This document shows positions 20,069 to 27,302 of a stretch of DNA of 64,000 nt, one piece after another. The DNA is from Microbacterium hominis NBRC 15708 (GTDB lineage Bacteria; Actinomycetota; Actinomycetes; Actinomycetales; Microbacteriaceae). The stretch is taken from positions 372,001 to 436,000 of the forward strand of contig NZ_BCWI01000001.1 in NCBI RefSeq assembly GCF_001592125.1. Reading direction: 5' to 3'. The notes below the pieces were generated by a model that was given only the letters and a program-made list of their open reading frames with translations, had not been told where the DNA came from and made no database searches. The translations under genes were made by a program, and so were the position numbers. Each line of letters begins with the position of its first letter. Position 1 is the stretch's first letter.

Positions 20069-20101
20069 GTGGCCATCTTCGCGCGCCTACTGTTTATCTA
20101 G
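20069..20101 (+). CDS. Possible second micropeptide (MAIFARLLFI) downstream of the kinase
   Basis: A GTG-initiated 10-residue ORF whose start lies 7 nt after the TATCGT -10-like sequence of the repeated promoter module, the same leaderless geometry seen elsewhere in this window. There is only a weak GAGG just before it. The product is hydrophobic with a single Arg. Being this short it could be chance. The reason to list it is that the upstream module matches the one in front of the 13-codon ORF. Confidence 0.25.
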   Translation: MAIFARLLFI

Positions 20102-20222
20102 CCGAAGAGCTGATCCCCAGTCGGTTCTTCACAGGGCACGGCGCGTGACGTCCGTGATTTCGGGGACGAGGAGACCGATCTGGTTTCGTCGTCATCCGGA
20201 TGTCCCCCGTAGCCGCGGCGAT

Positions 20223-20279
20223 GGCCCGAGACCGAATCCCCCCAGATCGGTTTCGGGCCCCGCGCGTTTTCAGGGGCCC
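20223..20279. terminator. Paired GC-rich hairpins between kinase unit and parE
   Basis: A near-perfect hairpin GGCCCGAGACCGAATC / GATCGGTTTCGGGCC (20223-20259) overlaps a second one, GGGCCCC / GGGGCCC (20255-20261 with 20273-20279), so the two are mutually exclusive. They sit directly after the parE stop on the minus strand and downstream of the kinase unit on the plus strand. Termination in both directions is likely. A further 10-bp complement (ACCGATCTGG, 20174-20183) offers a third pairing. Confidence 0.65.
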
Positions 20280-22352
20280 TCAGGCGTCGATCGCCTCGCG
20301 GTCCAGCTTGTCGCTCGAGGTGACGATGAAGTCGCGCCGGGGTGCCACGTCGCTGCCCATGAGGAGCTCGAAGACGCCCGAGACGGCCTCGGCATCCTGG
20401 ACCCGGACGCGCCGCAGCAGCCGCCCGGCACGATCCATGGTGGTCTCCGCCAGCTGGTCCGCATCCATCTCGCCGAGACCCTTGTAGCGCTGGACGGGCT
20501 CCTGCCACCGGCGCCCCGACTTCTGCACCTTCGCGAGCAAGGCGTGCAGCTCCTGCTCGGAGTAGGTGTAGATCGTCTCGTTCGGCTTCGATCCCGGATT
20601 CACGACGATGACCCGGTGCAGCGGCGGCACGGCCGCGTACACCCGTCCCGCCTCGATGAGCGGGCGCATGTAGCGGAAGAACAGCGTCAGCAGGAGCGTG
20701 CGGATGTGCGCACCGTCGACGTCGGCGTCGCTCATGAGGATGATCTTGCCGTAGCGCGCCGCCTCGAGGTCGAAGCTGCGGCCGGAGCCGGCACCGATGG
20801 TCTGGATGATCGCGGCGCATTCGGCGTTCGAGAGCATGTCGCTGATGGACGCCTTCTGCACGTTGAGGATCTTGCCGCGGATCGGCAGGAGGGCCTGGTA
20901 CTCGCTGTTGCGCGCGAGCTTGGCCGTGCCGAGGGCGGAGTCCCCCTCGACGATGAACAGCTCGGACTGCTCGACGTCGGAGGTGCGGCAATCCGCGAGC
21001 TTGGCGGGCAGCGACGACGACTCCAGCGCGTTCTTGCGGCGCTGGGTCTCCTTGTGGGTGCGCGCGGAGATGCGCGCCTTCATCTCCGAGACGACCTTGT
21101 CCAGCAGCAGGGCGGTCTGCGACTTGTCGTCGCGCTTGGTCGAGGAGAACCGCTCCCCGAGCTCCTTGGCGACGACGTTCGCCACGATCGTGCGCACCGC
21201 CGGGGTTCCCAGGATCTCCTTGGTCTGTCCTTCGAACTGCGGCTCGGGCAGACGCACGGTCAGGACCGTCGTCAGCCCGGCGAGGATGTCGTCCTTCTCG
21301 AGCTTCTCGCCCGCGCCCACCTTCAGACGCCGCGCGTTCTGCTCCACCTGCGTGCGGACGACCTTCATCAGGCCCTGCTCGAAGCCGGCCTGGTGGGTTC
21401 CGCCCTTCGGCGTCGCGATGATGTTGACGAAGGACCGCGTGACCGTGTCGTAGCCGGTGCCCCACCGCAACGCGATGTCGACCTCGCACTCGCGCTCGAC
21501 CTCGGTCGGCACCATGGCGCCGCCGGCCTGGAGCACGGGGACGGTCTCCGTGAACGTGCCCGTGCCCGTCAGCCGCCACGTGTCGGTGATGGCCGCGTCG
21601 GGCGCGAGGAACTCGGCGAACTCCGAGATGCCGCCGTCGTAGCGGTGCGTCGTCTCGACGACCTCGGCTCCGCGCTGGTCGACGATCGCGATCTCGAGGC
21701 CGGGGATGAGGAAGGCCGTCTGTCGCGCGCGCTGCTCGAGCTCGTCGGCATGGAACGTCGCATCCTTCGTGAAGATCTGCCGATCGGCCCAGTAGCGGAT
21801 ACGCGTGCCCGTGACGCCCTTGGCCGCCTTGCCGATGACCCGCAGCTCGGACGCGCGCTCGAACGGCGTGAACGCGGAATCGGGGCTCGGGCCGTCGAAG
21901 CGACCGGGCTCTCCCCGGCGGAACGACATGGCGTACGTCTTGCCGCCGCGATCGACCTCGACGTCGAGACGCTCGGAGAGGGCGTTGACGACGGAGGCGC
22001 CCACGCCGTGCAGACCACCGGATGCCGCATACGAGCCTCCGCCGAACTTGCCGCCGGCGTGCAGCTTGGTGAAGACGACCTCGACGCCCGTGAGGCCGGT
22101 GCGGGGCTCGACGTCGACGGGGATGCCGCGGGCCCGGTCGCGCACCTCCACGCTGCCGTCGTCGTGGAGGACGACGTCGATACGCGATCCGTAGCCGGCG
22201 AGGGCCTCGTCGACGGAGTTGTCGATGATCTCCCAGACGCAGTGCATGAGTCCCCGGGAGTCGGTGGACCCGATGTACATGCCGGGGCGCTTGCGGACGG
22301 CCTCCAGGCCCTCGAGCACCTGCAGGTGGTGGGCGGAATACTCGGCTGTCAC
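20280..22352 (-). CDS. parE: DNA topoisomerase IV subunit B (GyrB/ParE family)
   Basis: A 690-residue ATPase subunit of a type IIA topoisomerase. The GHKL ATPase starts at LEGLEAVRKRPGMYIG and includes EIIDNSVDEALAG and GGLHGVGASVVNALS. The TOPRIM domain has FIVEGDSALGTAKL and the metal site MSDADVDGAHIR. The EGDSALGTA variant, instead of EGDSAGGSA, is what I recall for actinobacterial ParE. The GTG at 22352 gives the usual start (TAEYSAHHLQVLEGL). The partner A subunit at 15505 is separated from it by the two-component/micropeptide region and is on the opposite strand. Confidence 0.93.
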   Translation of the reverse strand: MTAEYSAHHLQVLEGLEAVRKRPGMYIGSTDSRGLMHCVWEIIDNSVDEALAGYGSRIDVVLHDDGSVEVRDRARGIPVDVEPRTGLTGVEVVFTKLHAGGKFGGGSYAASGGLHGVGASVVNALSERLDVEVDRGGKTYAMSFRRGEPGRFDGPSPDSAFTPFERASELRVIGKAAKGVTGTRIRYWADRQIFTKDATFHADELEQRARQTAFLIPGLEIAIVDQRGAEVVETTHRYDGGISEFAEFLAPDAAITDTWRLTGTGTFTETVPVLQAGGAMVPTEVERECEVDIALRWGTGYDTVTRSFVNIIATPKGGTHQAGFEQGLMKVVRTQVEQNARRLKVGAGEKLEKDDILAGLTTVLTVRLPEPQFEGQTKEILGTPAVRTIVANVVAKELGERFSSTKRDDKSQTALLLDKVVSEMKARISARTHKETQRRKNALESSSLPAKLADCRTSDVEQSELFIVEGDSALGTAKLARNSEYQALLPIRGKILNVQKASISDMLSNAECAAIIQTIGAGSGRSFDLEAARYGKIILMSDADVDGAHIRTLLLTLFFRYMRPLIEAGRVYAAVPPLHRVIVVNPGSKPNETIYTYSEQELHALLAKVQKSGRRWQEPVQRYKGLGEMDADQLAETTMDRAGRLLRRVRVQDAEAVSGVFELLMGSDVAPRRDFIVTSSDKLDREAIDA

Positions 22353-22544
22353 AATCCTCAAGCGTATCCAGCCCCGCCGACACTGCGGCCGCGACACACA
22401 CTCCGTTCCCGAACCGCCGTATTCCCGCACCGCGGCGGGGTACGCGCACAGCGAAATGTGACCGGATCGCGGCATTCCTGCGGCCAGGGCGTGGTTGTAT
22501 GTCATGACACCGCACCGCAACTCATGTACCGAGGAGGACCCGAA

Positions 22545-22763
22545 ATGAGCATGTCGACCACCGCAGAGCCCGACGTCCTCGAGTACCGACTGAGCGCAAC
22601 GGACCGTTGCGACTCGTGTGGTGCGCAGGCCTACATCGCCGCCGAGGTGAACGGCAGCGAGCTGCTGTTCTGCGCGCACCACGGACGCAAGTACGAGGAG
22701 AAGCTGCGGGCCGTCGCCACGTCGTGGCACGACGAGACCGCGCGCCTCGCCGAGGCGCGCTGA
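22545..22763 (+). CDS. DUF7455 family small protein
   Basis: A 72-residue protein conserved in actinobacteria (DUF7455), function unknown. CDSCGAQAYIAAEVNGSELL followed by FCAHHGRKY supplies Cys/His residues (CxxC and CxHH) consistent with a small zinc-binding fold. A strong GAGGAGG lies 7 nt before the ATG at 22545. The last codons form a perfect CGCGCCTC/GAGGCGCG hairpin (22741-22759) that could act as an attenuator or terminator without a T-tract. It is divergent from parE by about 190 nt. Confidence 0.85.
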   Translation: MSMSTTAEPDVLEYRLSATDRCDSCGAQAYIAAEVNGSELLFCAHHGRKYEEKLRAVATSWHDETARLAEAR

Positions 22764-22783
22764 GCCTCACGCAGGCCCCCACG

Positions 22784-22789
22784 TAGACT
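22784..22789 (+). promoter_or_regulatory. -10 element TAGACT for the ATP-grasp gene
   Basis: TAGACT lies 42 nt before the ATG at 22832, followed by TGAGGGGAACCC. The same TAGACTGA sequence occurs before tRNA-Val (52601) and acpP (58858), supporting a housekeeping -10. No convincing -35 is visible. Confidence 0.5.
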
Positions 22790-22831
22790 GAGGGGAACCC
22801 CGTTCCCGCTCGTCCCTGGGAGGACTCTGCC

Positions 22832-23857
22832 ATGGCATCTCGAGGCCTTCCGCTGTTCCACCGCTTCGCGGTCCTCGTCGAACGCGCCCGCGGGCTCGAC
22901 GTCGCCTCGCTGACGGAGCGGGCGCGGTTCACCGCGAACGTCCACGGCAAGAGCTATCCGCTCGTGCTGGTGGACATGCTCTGGTCGGCGGCGCGCCACC
23001 GCGTCGGGTTCAACGACTACATGGAGTTCGACTTCGCGATCCTCACGCGGGCAGAGCGCGCCACCTGGGTCACGAGTCCCCTCGCCCTCGAGCTGTCCAA
23101 CCGCTACGACGATCCCGCCCAGGTCCACCGGTTCCACCACAAGGTCGACTTCAACCGCGACTTCGATCGTTTCCTCGGGCGTGAGTGGCTCGAGCTCGTA
23201 CCGGGCAACGTCGAGGAACTGCGAGCCTTCGCGCAGCGGCATCCGGTCTTCATCGCCAAGGTTCCCGTCAGCAAGTCCGGGCTCGGCGTGCGCCGCTACG
23301 ACGCCGCCGACGTGACCGACTGGGAGGCGTTCCACGCGGAGCTGAGGAACAAGGGCGAGGTGCTCATCGAGGAGCGCATCGTCCAGCATCCGGATCTCGA
23401 GGCGATCGCCCCCGGAACCGCCAACACGACGCGGGTGACCACGTTCGTCAAGGACGACGGCACGGTCGAGATCATCAACATGGCCCAGAAGTTCGGGCGG
23501 GGCCAGGTGAGCGACCAGGCGTCGTTCGGCGGCTTCTACACGGCGCTGCACGAGGACGGGCGCGCGATGGGCATGGGCTACTCCACGTCGGGCGAGCTGT
23601 TCGAGACCCACCCCGACACGGGGTTTCGCATCGCGGACTATCGACTGCCGATGATCGACGAGGTGCGCGCCCTCATCTCGGACGTCGCCCTGGTCATCCC
23701 CGAGGTGCGCTACGTCGGCTGGGACATCGTCGTGACGCCGACCGGTCCCGTGCTGGTCGAGGGCAACTGGGGCGCGGGCGTCTTCGAGAACAAGCCGTCG
23801 GCCACCGGCATCCGGCACGGACACCTGCCGCGCTATCGCGCCGCGATGGGGTTCTGA
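22832..23857 (+). CDS. Sugar-transfer associated ATP-grasp domain protein
   Basis: A 341-residue ATP-grasp family protein (ATPgrasp_ST type). Recognisable features are VFIAKVPVSKSGLGVRRYD (nucleotide-binding lysine region), EVLIEERIVQHPDL, and NTTRVTTFVKDDGTVEIINM. The Mg/ATP site is at VGWDIVVTPTGPVLVEGNWG, with the terminal acidic and Asn ligands. ATP-grasp enzymes join a carboxylate to an amine, thiol or sugar-linked acceptor through an acyl-phosphate. Family members are often near polysaccharide genes, but none are seen here. The ATG at 22832 has GGGAGG upstream. It faces the cofE-like gene across a large hairpin; the actual substrate is unknown. Confidence 0.85.
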   Translation: MASRGLPLFHRFAVLVERARGLDVASLTERARFTANVHGKSYPLVLVDMLWSAARHRVGFNDYMEFDFAILTRAERATWVTSPLALELSNRYDDPAQVHRFHHKVDFNRDFDRFLGREWLELVPGNVEELRAFAQRHPVFIAKVPVSKSGLGVRRYDAADVTDWEAFHAELRNKGEVLIEERIVQHPDLEAIAPGTANTTRVTTFVKDDGTVEIINMAQKFGRGQVSDQASFGGFYTALHEDGRAMGMGYSTSGELFETHPDTGFRIADYRLPMIDEVRALISDVALVIPEVRYVGWDIVVTPTGPVLVEGNWGAGVFENKPSATGIRHGHLPRYRAAMGF

Positions 23858-23880
23858 GCGCACGCGGCAAGACACTCCCT

Positions 23881-23935
23881 CGACGCGAGAGAACGCCGGC
23901 GCTCCCGAATCGGAGGCGCCGGCGTTCTCGCGTCG
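23881..23935. terminator. Bidirectional hairpin between the ATP-grasp and cofE-like genes
   Basis: About 25 bp of near-perfect stem (CGACGCGAGAACGCCGGCGC and its complement, one bulge) around GAAT. It lies between convergent genes and serves both. Confidence 0.85.
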
Positions 23936-23941
23936 TGGGGC

Positions 23942-24643
23942 TCAGACGGTGCGGATGATTCCCAGCGGAGTCGACTCGTGGCCCTGCCCGAGCGGGTTGT
24001 CGGCGAGGATGCGCACGAGCCGGCGCTCCCCCGCCTTGTCGAGCGTCGAGCCGAGGATGTTGCCGCCGATGTCGTTGATGTCGACGACGGCGACCTCCAC
24101 CTGCCCGCCGAGGAGCGTCCGCAGTCGCGTCGCGACCTCGGTCGGCTTGGTCGGTCCGAGCACGACCGCGCGGTTGTAGGGCGGGATGGTGCCGTTCGTG
24201 GGCCCGTCGATCGCGCGCGCCTTGTCACCGGCGATGCGGTAGAAGTCGCCCCGTCGCCCGAACAGCTTCGTGACGGCGCTCACCGCGGCCGCGAACAGGA
24301 TGCGCACGGTGCCGCACTCGCGCAGCGCCATCTCCATGGTCTCGGGCATGCCGAGGCCGATGCCGTACGAGGTCTTGGTGACGTACTTCGAGAGGAAGCG
24401 CGCGAGGGCACGCGGCTGGATCTCGTCGAGGGTGTAGGAGCGGCCCTGCGTGATCGCGACGATCTTCTCGGTCACGAAGAGGAGGTCCCCCGCCGTCACC
24501 TCGGCCGCGGCGTACTCCGTCACGAACGCGTCCAGGTCGTCGCCGGGCATGACGACGCGCGTGCGGATCGGGATCCGCGCGAACGTCGTCCCCTCGACGG
24601 TGACGGTGAGCACCTTGCCGTCGTTGGGAACGTCGGCGCTCAT
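23942..24643 (-). CDS. Coenzyme F420-0:L-glutamate ligase family protein (CofE-like)
   Basis: A 233-residue CofE-family protein. FITEKIV-like [13 protein letters not shown] (metal and substrate loop), [13 protein letters not shown], and [20 protein letters not shown] are visible, together with [12 protein letters not shown]. The classical enzyme adds glutamate to F420-0, but no other F420 gene (cofC, cofD/fbiA, fbiC) is in the window and Microbacterium use of F420 is uncertain, so substrate is open. The ATG at 24643 overlaps the rpoD stop (ATGA), so it is translated from the sigma-factor mRNA. It converges on the ATP-grasp gene. Confidence 0.82.
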   Translation of the reverse strand: MSADVPNDGKVLTVTVEGTTFARIPIRTRVVMPGDDLDAFVTEYAAAEVTAGDLLFVTEKIVAITQGRSYTLDEIQPRALARFLSKYVTKTSYGIGLGMPETMEMALRECGTVRILFAAAVSAVTKLFGRRGDFYRIAGDKARAIDGPTNGTIPPYNRAVVLGPTKPTEVATRLRTLLGGQVEVAVVDINDIGGNILGSTLDKAGERRLVRILADNPLGQGHESTPLGIIRTV

Positions 24644-25980
24644 TCGAGATAGTCCCGCAGCGATTGCGACCGCGACGGGTGGCGGAGCTTGGCCATCGTC
24701 TTCGACTCGATCTGGCGGATGCGCTCGCGGGTGACCCCGAACGTGTCGCCGATCTGGTCGAGCGTCTTCGGCTGCCCGTCGCCGAGACCGAAACGCATGC
24801 GGATCACGCCCGCCTCGCGCTCGCTCAGCGAGTCGAGCAGCGACTCGAGCTGACGCTGCAGCATCGTGAACCCGACGGCATCCGCGGGCACGACGGCCTC
24901 GGTGTCCTCGATCAGGTCACCGAACTCGCTGTCGCCGTCCTCGCCGAGCGGTGTGTGCAACGAGATCGGCTCGCGGCCGTACTTCTGCACCTCGATGACC
25001 TTCTCGGGGGTCATGTCGAGCTCGCGCGACAGCTCCTCGGGCGTGGGCTCACGTCCCAGATCCTGGAGCATCTGGCGCTGCACGCGGGCGAGCTTGTTGA
25101 TGACCTCGACCATGTGCACGGGGATGCGGATGGTGCGCGCCTGGTCCGCCATGGCGCGGGTGATGGCCTGGCGGATCCACCACGTCGCGTACGTAGAGAA
25201 CTTGAAGCCCTTGGTGTAGTCGAACTTCTCGACCGCGCGGATGAGACCGAGGTTGCCCTCCTGGATCAGATCCAGGAACTGCATGCCGCGGCCCGTGTAG
25301 CGCTTGGCCAGCGAGACGACGAGGCGCAGGTTGGCGCCGAGCAGGTGGCTCTTGGCGCGCTGTCCGTCGCGGGCGACCCACTGGAGATCGAGGCCGAGCT
25401 GGCTCGACTTCTCGGCGGCCGACATGTGCGACAGCTTCTCCTCGGCGAACAGACCCGCCTCGATACGCATCGCGAGCTCGACCTCTTCGGCCGCGTTCAG
25501 CAGCGGCACCTTGCCGATCTGCTTCAGGTAGTCCTTGACCGGGTCGGCGGTCGCGCCGGTGATCTGCGTCGAGTAGACAGGGACATCGTCCTCGTCGCTC
25601 GACGAGATCACGATCGCGCCGGTCGGCAGCGGCTCGGAGAAGGCCGGCTTGGTCGCGCCGTCCTCTTCCTCGTCGTCGTCCTCGCCGTCGCCCTTCTTGG
25701 CGGCCGCGGCCGCGGGAGCGTCTTCCGCGTCGTCGTCCGTCGCCTCGTCGGCGGTGTCGTCGATGTCGGCCTCATCGAGCTCGACGTCGTCGTCCAGCTC
25801 CTCGTCGTCGTCCGACGTGGCCTTCTTCGCAGCCGTCTTGGGGGCGGCCTTCGCCTTCGCCGGCGCCTTGGCAGGAGCCTTCTTGGCCGCCGGCTTCCTC
25901 GTGGCCTGTTCCGTGGTGGACTCCGTGGCTTCCTCCTCCTCGACCTTGCGGGAGCGGGTGGTCTTCGTGCCTGAGGTCAC
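24640..25980 (-). CDS. rpoD: Primary RNA polymerase sigma factor (sigma-70, SigA/HrdB type)
   Basis: A 446-residue housekeeping sigma factor. The first 120 or so residues are low-complexity, Lys/Ala-rich and then strongly Asp/Glu-rich, as in actinobacterial primary sigmas. Region 1.2 starts at [16 protein letters not shown]. Region 2 has [16 protein letters not shown] and [20 protein letters not shown]. Region 3 ([19 protein letters not shown]) is intact, and region 4.2 has [20 protein letters not shown]. The start is GTG 25980 with GAAAGG upstream. The stop overlaps the start of the CofE-like gene by 4 nt. Confidence 0.97.
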   Translation of the reverse strand: MTSGTKTTRSRKVEEEEATESTTEQATRKPAAKKAPAKAPAKAKAAPKTAAKKATSDDDEELDDDVELDEADIDDTADEATDDDAEDAPAAAAAKKGDGEDDDEEEDGATKPAFSEPLPTGAIVISSSDEDDVPVYSTQITGATADPVKDYLKQIGKVPLLNAAEEVELAMRIEAGLFAEEKLSHMSAAEKSSQLGLDLQWVARDGQRAKSHLLGANLRLVVSLAKRYTGRGMQFLDLIQEGNLGLIRAVEKFDYTKGFKFSTYATWWIRQAITRAMADQARTIRIPVHMVEVINKLARVQRQMLQDLGREPTPEELSRELDMTPEKVIEVQKYGREPISLHTPLGEDGDSEFGDLIEDTEAVVPADAVGFTMLQRQLESLLDSLSEREAGVIRMRFGLGDGQPKTLDQIGDTFGVTRERIRQIESKTMAKLRHPSRSQSLRDYLE

Positions 25981-26186
25981 GTCTTGCCTTTCACCGACGG
26001 GAGCGCCGGGTTTTCGGACAGGAGTAAGACCCTTGTCAAGTCCGCAGCCGCTTCCAGGGGAAACGGCCTTCGGTCGACAACGGGTCAGGGATCCATTGTC
26101 GCATACATCATCGGATCCACCGTGCGCAACAGTCGATCAGGATCCCCACAGCATCCACAACGTCGTGGGACGGGCGGGCATTCCCC

Positions 26187-27170
26187 TCAGCGCCGGCCGC
26201 GCCGGTCGTCGCCGCGCCATTCGTCGCCCTTGCGGTCCTCGCCGCGGCGGTCGTCGTCGCGGCGGTGGTCATCGGTGCGACGATCGGCGAGGAAGCGCTC
26301 GAGCTCGGCGGCGAGCTCATCGGCGCTGGGCAGATCTCCGGTGTGGATGATCGGTTGGCCCAGGTTGGAGCCGGCCATGTAGGAGTCGTACCGCTCCTCG
26401 AGAGTGCGCAGCATCGCGGTCAGCTCGGGATTGCCCTCGACCTGGTCGTCGACCTTCGAGACGTACTCCCGGTTCTCCTCGCGCACGCCGTCCGCGTCGA
26501 AGACGAGGCCCGTCGCGACCGACAGGCTGTCGAGACCGGCCAACGCCGCTGCGGGATAGTCGGTGTCGGCGAGGTAGTGCGGCACGAGGAGAACGAACCC
26601 CGAGACGGAGGCGCCGCTCTGCGCGAAGCGGTGCTCAAGCAGATGTCCCACGGTCGCCGGCACCTGCGTGTGCGGCTGCCACACGGAGTGCGCCTGCGTC
26701 AGATCGCTGCGGGTGCCGCTGACGGTCGTTCCGATGGGGCGCGTGTGGGGCACCGGCATCGGGATGGCGTGGACCCAGGTCACCGAGGACACCTGAAGGC
26801 CCTCGGCGAGCCCGATGACCGTCTCCGCGAACGACTCCCAGGCGAAATCGGGCTCGTACCCGGCGAGGAGCACGAACGGCTGGCCGATCGCGTCGTGCGC
26901 GAGCGACAGCTCCAGCCGCGGAGGGCGGTAGTCCGAGAGATGGTCGGCGTCGAAGGTGATCGTGGGGCGCCGCGCACGGTAGTCGAGGAGCACGTCGGCC
27001 GAGAAGGTCACCAGCGGCGCCGGATCCAGGTCCTCGCGGAAGATGTCGACCATCTGCGAGACCGCACCGCCGGCATCCGTGAATCCGGTCAGCACGATCA
27101 CCATCGGGATGCCCGCGGGCACGGGTGGGGCCGACGCGACGCGCTCGTAGAGGGGACCGCTCAAGGGCAT
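26187..27170 (-). CDS. PAC2 family protein
   Basis: A 327-residue protein of the PAC2 family (proteasome-assembly-chaperone-like fold, common in actinobacteria). Visible blocks are MVIVLTGFTDAGGAVSQMVD, RRPTITFDADHLSDYRPPRL and LTGYEPDFAWESF-like LAGYEPDFAWESFAETVIG. HTRPIGTTVSGTRSDL and VPHYLADTDYPAAALAG are further matches. The last 30 residues are an unusual highly charged Arg/Asp tail (DDHRRDDDRRGEDRKGDEWR). The ATG at 27170 gives the family N-terminus (MPLSGPLYERV). No proteasome genes are in the window; the molecular role in bacteria is not established. Confidence 0.88.
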   Translation of the reverse strand: MPLSGPLYERVASAPPVPAGIPMVIVLTGFTDAGGAVSQMVDIFREDLDPAPLVTFSADVLLDYRARRPTITFDADHLSDYRPPRLELSLAHDAIGQPFVLLAGYEPDFAWESFAETVIGLAEGLQVSSVTWVHAIPMPVPHTRPIGTTVSGTRSDLTQAHSVWQPHTQVPATVGHLLEHRFAQSGASVSGFVLLVPHYLADTDYPAAALAGLDSLSVATGLVFDADGVREENREYVSKVDDQVEGNPELTAMLRTLEERYDSYMAGSNLGQPIIHTGDLPSADELAAELERFLADRRTDDHRRDDDRRGEDRKGDEWRGDDRRGRR

Positions 27171-27289
27171 GGTTCCACTGTACGAGCCCCCGCCGCGTGC
27201 GGCGCCGCGTGCCGCTGACAGCGAACACGACCCGCGGGCGGCGCGCCGGTGGGGGGGCGGGCGCACGCCACCGCGGCGAACGGCAAACC

Positions 27290-27295
27290 TAGGAT
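27290..27295 (+). promoter_or_regulatory. -10 element TAGGAT, probably giving a leaderless pepA mRNA
   Basis: TAGGAT ends 7 nt before the ATG at 27303. That spacing places the transcription start at or next to the start codon. The GGAGG at 27296-27300 is too close to the ATG to act as a ribosome site. Confidence 0.55.
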
Positions 27296-27302
27296 GGAGG
27301 TC

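Noticed and set aside
23942..24643. An F420 biosynthesis locus
   Set aside because: Only the CofE-like gene is present; no CofC, CofD or FbiC partner is visible, so a pathway claim is not supported.
26089..26145. Three GGATCC words within 57 nt upstream of rpoD
   Set aside because: Spacing is unequal (24 and 27 nt) with no shared flanks, so this is not a convincing repeat or operator array.
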